This document shows positions 58,863 through 64,000 of a stretch of DNA of 64,000 nucleotides, in pieces. Every line of letters starts with the position of its first letter. Position 1 is the first letter of the stretch. The notes under the pieces are model-generated. The model did no database searches. It was given only the letters and a program-made list of their open reading frames with translations, and was not told the origin of the DNA. Made by a program: the position numbers and the translations under genes. The stretch is from Sipunculus nudus (Eukaryota > Annelida > Sipuncula > Golfingiida > Sipunculidae): assembly GCA_026874595.1 (NCBI GenBank), contig CM049307.1:2319579-2383578 (forward strand), given 5' to 3'.

Positions 58863-61800
58863 TACTCCTGTCTTATACCTCATAACGGCAGGGGATGGGG
58901 TCCTGTACTTCTGTCTTAACTGCAAGAGGTGGGGGATCCTGTACTCCTGTCTTATACCTCATAACTGCAAGAGGTGGGGGTCCTGTACTCCTGTCTTATA
59001 CCTCATAACAGCAGCGGATGGGCGTCCTGTACTCCTGTGTTATACCTCTTAACGGCAGGGGATGTGGGTCCTTTACTCCTGTCTTATACCTCTTAACGGC
59101 AGGGGATGGGGGTCCTTTACTCCTGTCTTATACCTCATAACGGCAGGGGATGGGGGTCCTTTACTCCTGTCTTATACCTCATAACGGCAGGGGATGGGGG
59201 TCCTGTACTCCTGTCTTATACCTAACAACGGCAGGGGATGGGGGTCCTTTACTCCTGTCTTATACCTCATAACGGCAAGGGACGGGGGTCCTATACTCCT
59301 GTCTTATACCTCTTAACGGCAGGGGATGGGGTCCTGTACTCCTGTCTTATACCTCATAACAGCAGGGGATGGGGGTCCTTTACTCCTGTCTTATACCTCA
59401 TAACGGCAGGGGATGGGGTCCTGTACTCCTGTCTTATACCTCATAACGGCAGGGGATGGGGTCCTGTACTCCTGTCCAATAGCTCATAACATCAGGGGAT
59501 GGGCGTCCTGTACTCCTGTCTTATACCTCATAACTGCAAGAGGTGGCGGTCCTGTACTCCTGTCTTATACCTCATAACAGCAGGGGATGGGCGTCCTGTA
59601 CTCCTGTGTTATACCTCTTAACGGCAGGGGATGTTGGTCCTTTACTCCTGTCTTATACCTCTTAACGGCAGGGGATGGGGGTCCTTTACTCCTGTCTTAT
59701 ACCTCTTAACGGCAGGGGATGGGGGTCCTGTACTCCTGTCTTATACCTCATAACGGCAGGGGATGGGGTCCTGTACTCCTGTCCAATAGCTCATAACATC
59801 AGGGGATGGGCGTCCTGTACTCCTGTCTTATACCGCATAACGGCAGGGGATGGGGGTCCTTTACTCCTGTCTTATACCTCATAACATCAGGGGATGGGCG
59901 TCCTGTACTCCTGTCTTATACCGCATAACGGCAGGGGATGGGGGTCCTTTACTCCTGTCTTATACCTCATAACAGCAGGGGATGGGGGTCCTTTACTACT
60001 GTCTTATACCTCATAACGGCAGGGGATGGGGTCCTGTACTCCTGTCTTATACCTCATAACGGGAGGGGATGGGGTCCTGTACTCCTGTCTTATACCTCAT
60101 AACTGCAAGAGGTGGGGGATCCTGTACTCCTGTCTTATACCTCATAACAGCAGGGGATGGGGGTCCTTTACTCCTGTCTTATACCTCATAACAGCAGGGG
60201 ATGGGGGTCCTGTACTCCTGTCTTATACCTCATAACTGCAAGAGGAGGGGGATCCTCTACTCCTGTCTTATACCTCATAACAGCAGGGGATGGGGGTCCT
60301 TTACTCCTGTCTTATACCTCATAACGGCAGGGGATGGGGTCCTGTACTCCTGTCCAATAGCTCATAACATCAGGGGATGGGCGTCCTGTACTCCTGTCTT
60401 ATACCTCATAACTGCAAGAGGTGGGGGTCCTGTACTCCTATTTTATACCTCATAACAGCAGGGAATGGGCGTCCTGTACTCCTGTCTTATACCTCTTAAC
60501 GGCAGGGGATGGGGGTCCTTTACTCCTGTCTTATACCTCTTAACGGCAGGGGATGGGGGTCCTTTACTCCTGTCTTATACCTCATAACGGCAGGGGATGG
60601 GGTCCTGTACTCCTGTCCAATAGCTCATAACATCAGGGGATGGGCGTCCTGTACTCCTGTCTTATACCTCATAACAGCAGGGGATGGGGGTCCTGTACTC
60701 CTGTCTTATACCTCATAACGGCAGGGGATGGGGTCCTGTACTTCTGTCTTAACTGCAAGAGGTGGGGGATCCTGTACTCCTGTCTTATACCTCATAACTG
60801 CAAGAGGTGGGGGTCCTGTACTCCTGTCTTATACCTCATAACAGCAGCGGATGGGCGTCCTGTACTCCTGTGTTATACCTCTTAACGGCAGGGGATGTGG
60901 GTCCTTTACTCCTGTCTTATACCTCTTAACGGCAGGGGATGGGGGTCCTTTACTCCTGTCTTATACCTCATAACGGCAGGGGATGGGGGTCCTTTACTCC
61001 TGTCTTATACCTCATAACGGCAGGGGATGGGGGTCCTGTACTCCTGTCTTATACCTAACAACGGCAGGGGATGGGGGTCCTTTACTCCTGTCTTATACCT
61101 CATAACGGCAAGGGACGGGGGTCCTATACTCCTGTCTTATACCTCTTAACGGCAGGGGATGGGGTCCTGTACTCCTGTCTTATACCTCATAACAGCAGGG
61201 GATGGGGGTCCTTTACTCCTGTCTTATACCTCATAACGGCAGGGGATGGGGTCCTGTACTCCTGTCTTATACCTCATAACGGCAGGGGATGGGGTCCTGT
61301 ACTCCTGTCCAATAGCTCATAACATCAGGGGATGGGCGTCCTGTACTCCTGTCTTATACCTCATAACTGCAAGAGGTGGCGGTCCTGTACTCCTGTCTTA
61401 TACCTCATAACAGCAGGGGATGGGCGTCCTGTACTCCTGTGTTATACCTCTTAACGGCAGGGGATGTTGGTCCTTTACTCCTGTCTTATACCTCTTAACG
61501 GCAGGGGATGGGGGTCCTTTACTCCTGTCTTATACCTCTTAACGGCAGGGGATGGGGGTCCTGTACTCCTGTCTTATACCTCATAACGGCAGGGGATGGG
61601 GTCCTGTACTCCTGTCCAATAGCTCATAAGATCAGGGGATGGGCGTCCTGTACTCCTGTCTTATACCGCATAACGGCAGGGGATGGGGGTCCTTTACTCC
61701 TGTCTTATACCTCATAACATCAGGGGATGGGCGTCCTGTACTCCTGTCTTATACCGCATAACGGCAGGGGATGGGGGTCCTTTACTCCTGTCTTATACCT

Positions 61801-62551
61801 CATAACAGCAGGGGATGGGGGTCCTTTACTACTGTCTTATACCTCATAACGGCAGGGGATGGGGTCCTGTACTCCTGTCTTATACCTCATAACGGGAGGG
61901 GATGGGGTCCTGTACTCCTGTCTTATACCTCATAACTGCAAGAGGTGGGGGATCCTGTACTCCTGTCTTATACCTCATAACAGCAGGGGATGGGGGTCCT
62001 TTACTCCTGTCTTATACCTCATAACAGCAGGGGATGGGGGTCCTGTACTCCTGTCTTATACCTCATAACTGCAAGAGGAGGGGGATCCTCTACTCCTGTC
62101 TTATACCTCATAACAGCAGGGGATGGGGGTCCTTTACTCCTGTCTTATACCTCATAACGGCAGGGGATGGGGTCCTGTACTCCTGTCCAATAGCTCATAA
62201 CATCAGGGGATGGGCGTCCTGTACTCCTGTCTTATACCTCATAACTGCAAGGGGTGGGGGTCCTGTACTCCTATTTTATACCTCATAACAGCAGGGAATG
62301 GGCGTCCTGTACTCCTGTCTTATACCTCTTAACGGCAGGGGATGGGGGTCCTTTACTCCTGTCTTATACCTCTTAACGGCAGGGGATGGGGGTCCTTTAC
62401 TCCTGTCTTATACCTCATAACGGCAGGGGATGGGGTCCTGTACTCCTGTCCAATAGCTCATAACATCAGGGGATGGGCGTCCTGTACTCCTGTCTTATAC
62501 CTCATAACAGCAGGGGATGGGGGTCCTGTACTCCTGTCTTATACCTCATAA
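58863..62551 (+). repeat. Two 1,833 bp blocks in tandem
   Basis: 58863-60695 and 60696 to about 62551 match with an offset of 1,833 bp. Shared rare variants include CAGCAGCGGATGGGCG (59009, 60842), GGGATGTGGGTCC, GGGACGGGGGTCC, AGGTGGCGGTCC, GGGATGTTGGTCC and CATAACGGGAGGGGATGG. One difference is CTCATAACATCAG versus CTCATAAGATCAG near 61626. Confidence 0.85.
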
Positions 62552-62689
62552 CGGCAGGGGATGGGAGTCCTGTACTCCTGTCTTATACCTCATAACGGCA
62601 GGGGATAGGGGTCCTTTACTCCTGTCTTATACCTCATAACGGCAGGGGATGGGGGTCCTTTACTCCAGTCTTATACCTCATAACGGCAG

Positions 62690-63740
62690 GGGATGGGCGT
62701 CCTGTACTCCTGTCTTATACCTCATAACAGCAGGGGATGGGGGTCCTGTACTCCTGTCTTATACCTCATAACTGCAAGAGGAGGGGGATCCTCTACTCCT
62801 GTCTTATACCTCATAACAGCAGGGGATGGGGGTCCTTTACTCCTGTCTTATACCTCATAACGGCAGGGGATGGGGTCCTGTACTCCTGTCTTATACCTCA
62901 TAACGGCAGGGGATGGGGTCCTGTACTCCTGTCCAATAGCTCATAACATCAGGGGATGGGCGTCCTGTACTCCTGTCTTATACCTCATAACTGCAAGAGG
63001 TGGGGGTCCTGTACTCCTATCTTATACCTCATAACAGCAGGGAATGGGCGTCCTGTACTCCTGTCTTATACCTCTTAACGGCAGGGGATGGGGGTCCTTT
63101 ACTCCTGTCTTATACCTCTTAACGGCAGGGGATGGGGGTCCTTTACTCCTGTCTTATACCTCATAACGGCAGGGGATGGGGTCCTGTACTCCTGTCCAAT
63201 AGCTCATAACATCAGGGGATGGGCGTCCTGTACTCCTGTCTTATACCGCATAACGGCAGGGGATGGGGGTCCTGTACTTCTGTCCAATAGCTCATAACAT
63301 CAGGGGATGGGCGTCCTGTACTCCTGTCTTATACCTCATAACTGCAAGAGGTGGGGGTCCTGTACTCCTGTCTTATACCTCATAACAGCAGGGGATGGGG
63401 GTCATTTACTCCTGTCTTTTACCTCATAACGGCAGGGGATGGGGGTCTTGTAGTCCTGTCTTATACCTCATAACAGCAGGGGATGGGGGTCCTTTACTCC
63501 TGTCTTATACCTCATAACAGCAGGGGATGGGGGTCCTGTACTCCTGTCTTATACCTCATAACTGCAAGAGGTGGGGGATCCTGTACTCCTGTCTTATACC
63601 TCATAATGGCAGGGGATGGGGTCCTGTACTCCTGTCTTATACCTCATAACGGCAGGGGATGGGGTCCTGTACTTCTGTCTTAACTGCAAGAGGTGGGGGA
63701 TCCTGTACTCCTGTGTTATACCTCATAACGGCAGGGGATG
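62690..63740 (+). repeat. Block homologous to 47.2-48.2 kb and 53.5-54.5 kb
   Basis: Marker order matches the 6,312 bp block at offsets of 15,523 and 9,211 bp, including GGTCATTTACTCC and GGGGTCTTGTAGTCC. Near 63665-63770 a roughly 84 bp segment with CTTCTGTCTTAACTGCAAG is locally doubled, shifting the offset. Confidence 0.75.
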
Positions 63741-64000
63741 GGGTCCTGTACTTCTGTCTTAACTGCAAGAGGTGGGGGATCCTGTACTCCTGTGTTATAC
63801 CTCATAACGGCAGGGGATGGGGGTCCTGTACTCCTGTCTTATACCTCATAACGGCAGGGGATGGGGGTCCTTTACTCCTGTCTTATACCTCATAACGGTA
63901 GGGGATGGGGGTCCTTTACTTCTGTCTTATACCTCTTAACGGCAGGGGATGGGGGTCCTTTACTCCTGTCTTATACCTCATAACGGCAGGGGATGGGCGT

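Larger units (their letters stand above)
40741..64000 (+). repeat. 44 bp satellite array, about 528 copies in the window, continuing past the end
   Basis: The unit is GGCAGGGGATGGGGGTCCTG, then TACTCCTGTCTTATACCTCA and TAAC. Common variants are TTTACTCC or TATACTCC for GTACTCC; CAGCAGG or TGGCAGG for CGGCAGG; a 43 bp form with one G fewer; a form with CTGCAAGAGGTGGGGG; and a form with CCAATAGCTCATAACATCAG followed by GATGGGCGTCC. Region 40741-41470 is divergent, 41470-45345 is homogeneous, and 45345 onward is made of larger repeated blocks. Short reading frames with GVLYSCLIPHNGRGWGS appear throughout because three units make 132 bp without stops; they are artefacts. Confidence 0.96.

Noticed and set aside
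40742-63895. Dozens of 64-128 codon frames (GVLYSCLIPHNGRGWGS type) on the + strand
   Set aside because: They are the three-frame reading of the 44 bp satellite and recur wherever three units lack a stop.

Overview
This window is metazoan nuclear DNA, most likely from a mollusc and plausibly a bivalve. The evidence is one spliced gene with GT-AG introns, an exon of a nuclear gene for a mitochondrial ribosomal protein, an AT-rich background, and a repeat built around TGACCTTGACCTTTGACC that I recall from bivalve genomes. The mollusc assignment is inference. I see no prokaryotic operon, CRISPR array, rRNA or intact tRNA.

Left part (1-16.5 kb). The main gene runs on the + strand: a noncoding exon ending at 1649, then coding exons 2183-2267, 2609-5870 and 6094-6617. 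It encodes about 1,290 residues: a basic N-terminal region, a long coiled coil, a DDE-transposase-like RNase H core (D, D, C-x2-H, likely E), a basic helix and a C-terminal Tudor/SH3-like segment. Three single-base frame breaks interrupt the large exon. Downstream lie a non-autonomous hAT-like element, palindromic subterminal-type repeats, a block with three perfect MEF2-type sites, a 137-146 bp repeat carrying nuclear-receptor half-sites, and an inverted-repeat pair.

Middle part (16.5-30 kb). This is a transposon graveyard. A 5.08 kb Mutator-like element (16899-21976) has about 325-370 bp TIRs and a decayed minus-strand transposase with a SWIM-like motif and an Ulp1/C48-like tail. It sits in one copy of a 216 bp tandem duplication, so the neighbouring copy preserves the empty site and supports a 9 bp target duplication. 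Next come a tRNA-like SINE head, a 550 bp MITE with 5 bp TSDs, and a 998 bp element with 8 bp TSDs nested inside another inverted-repeat element. Exon 1 of mitochondrial ribosomal protein S34 (minus strand) and a decayed LINE with SGNH-esterase and endonuclease traces follow.

Right part (28.4-64 kb). This part is dominated by tandem repeats: 28 bp x6, about 37 bp x10, a 67 bp satellite of about 81 copies (30.4-35.87 kb), (AT)n, a 15/16 bp minisatellite that is open in all three minus-strand frames, (CT)n, a 24 bp minisatellite, and a 44 bp satellite that fills 40.74 kb to the window end (about 528 copies). The last shows layered recent duplications with periods of 6,312, 1,142 and 1,833 bp. 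The many short reading frames inside these arrays are repeat artefacts and are not called as genes.
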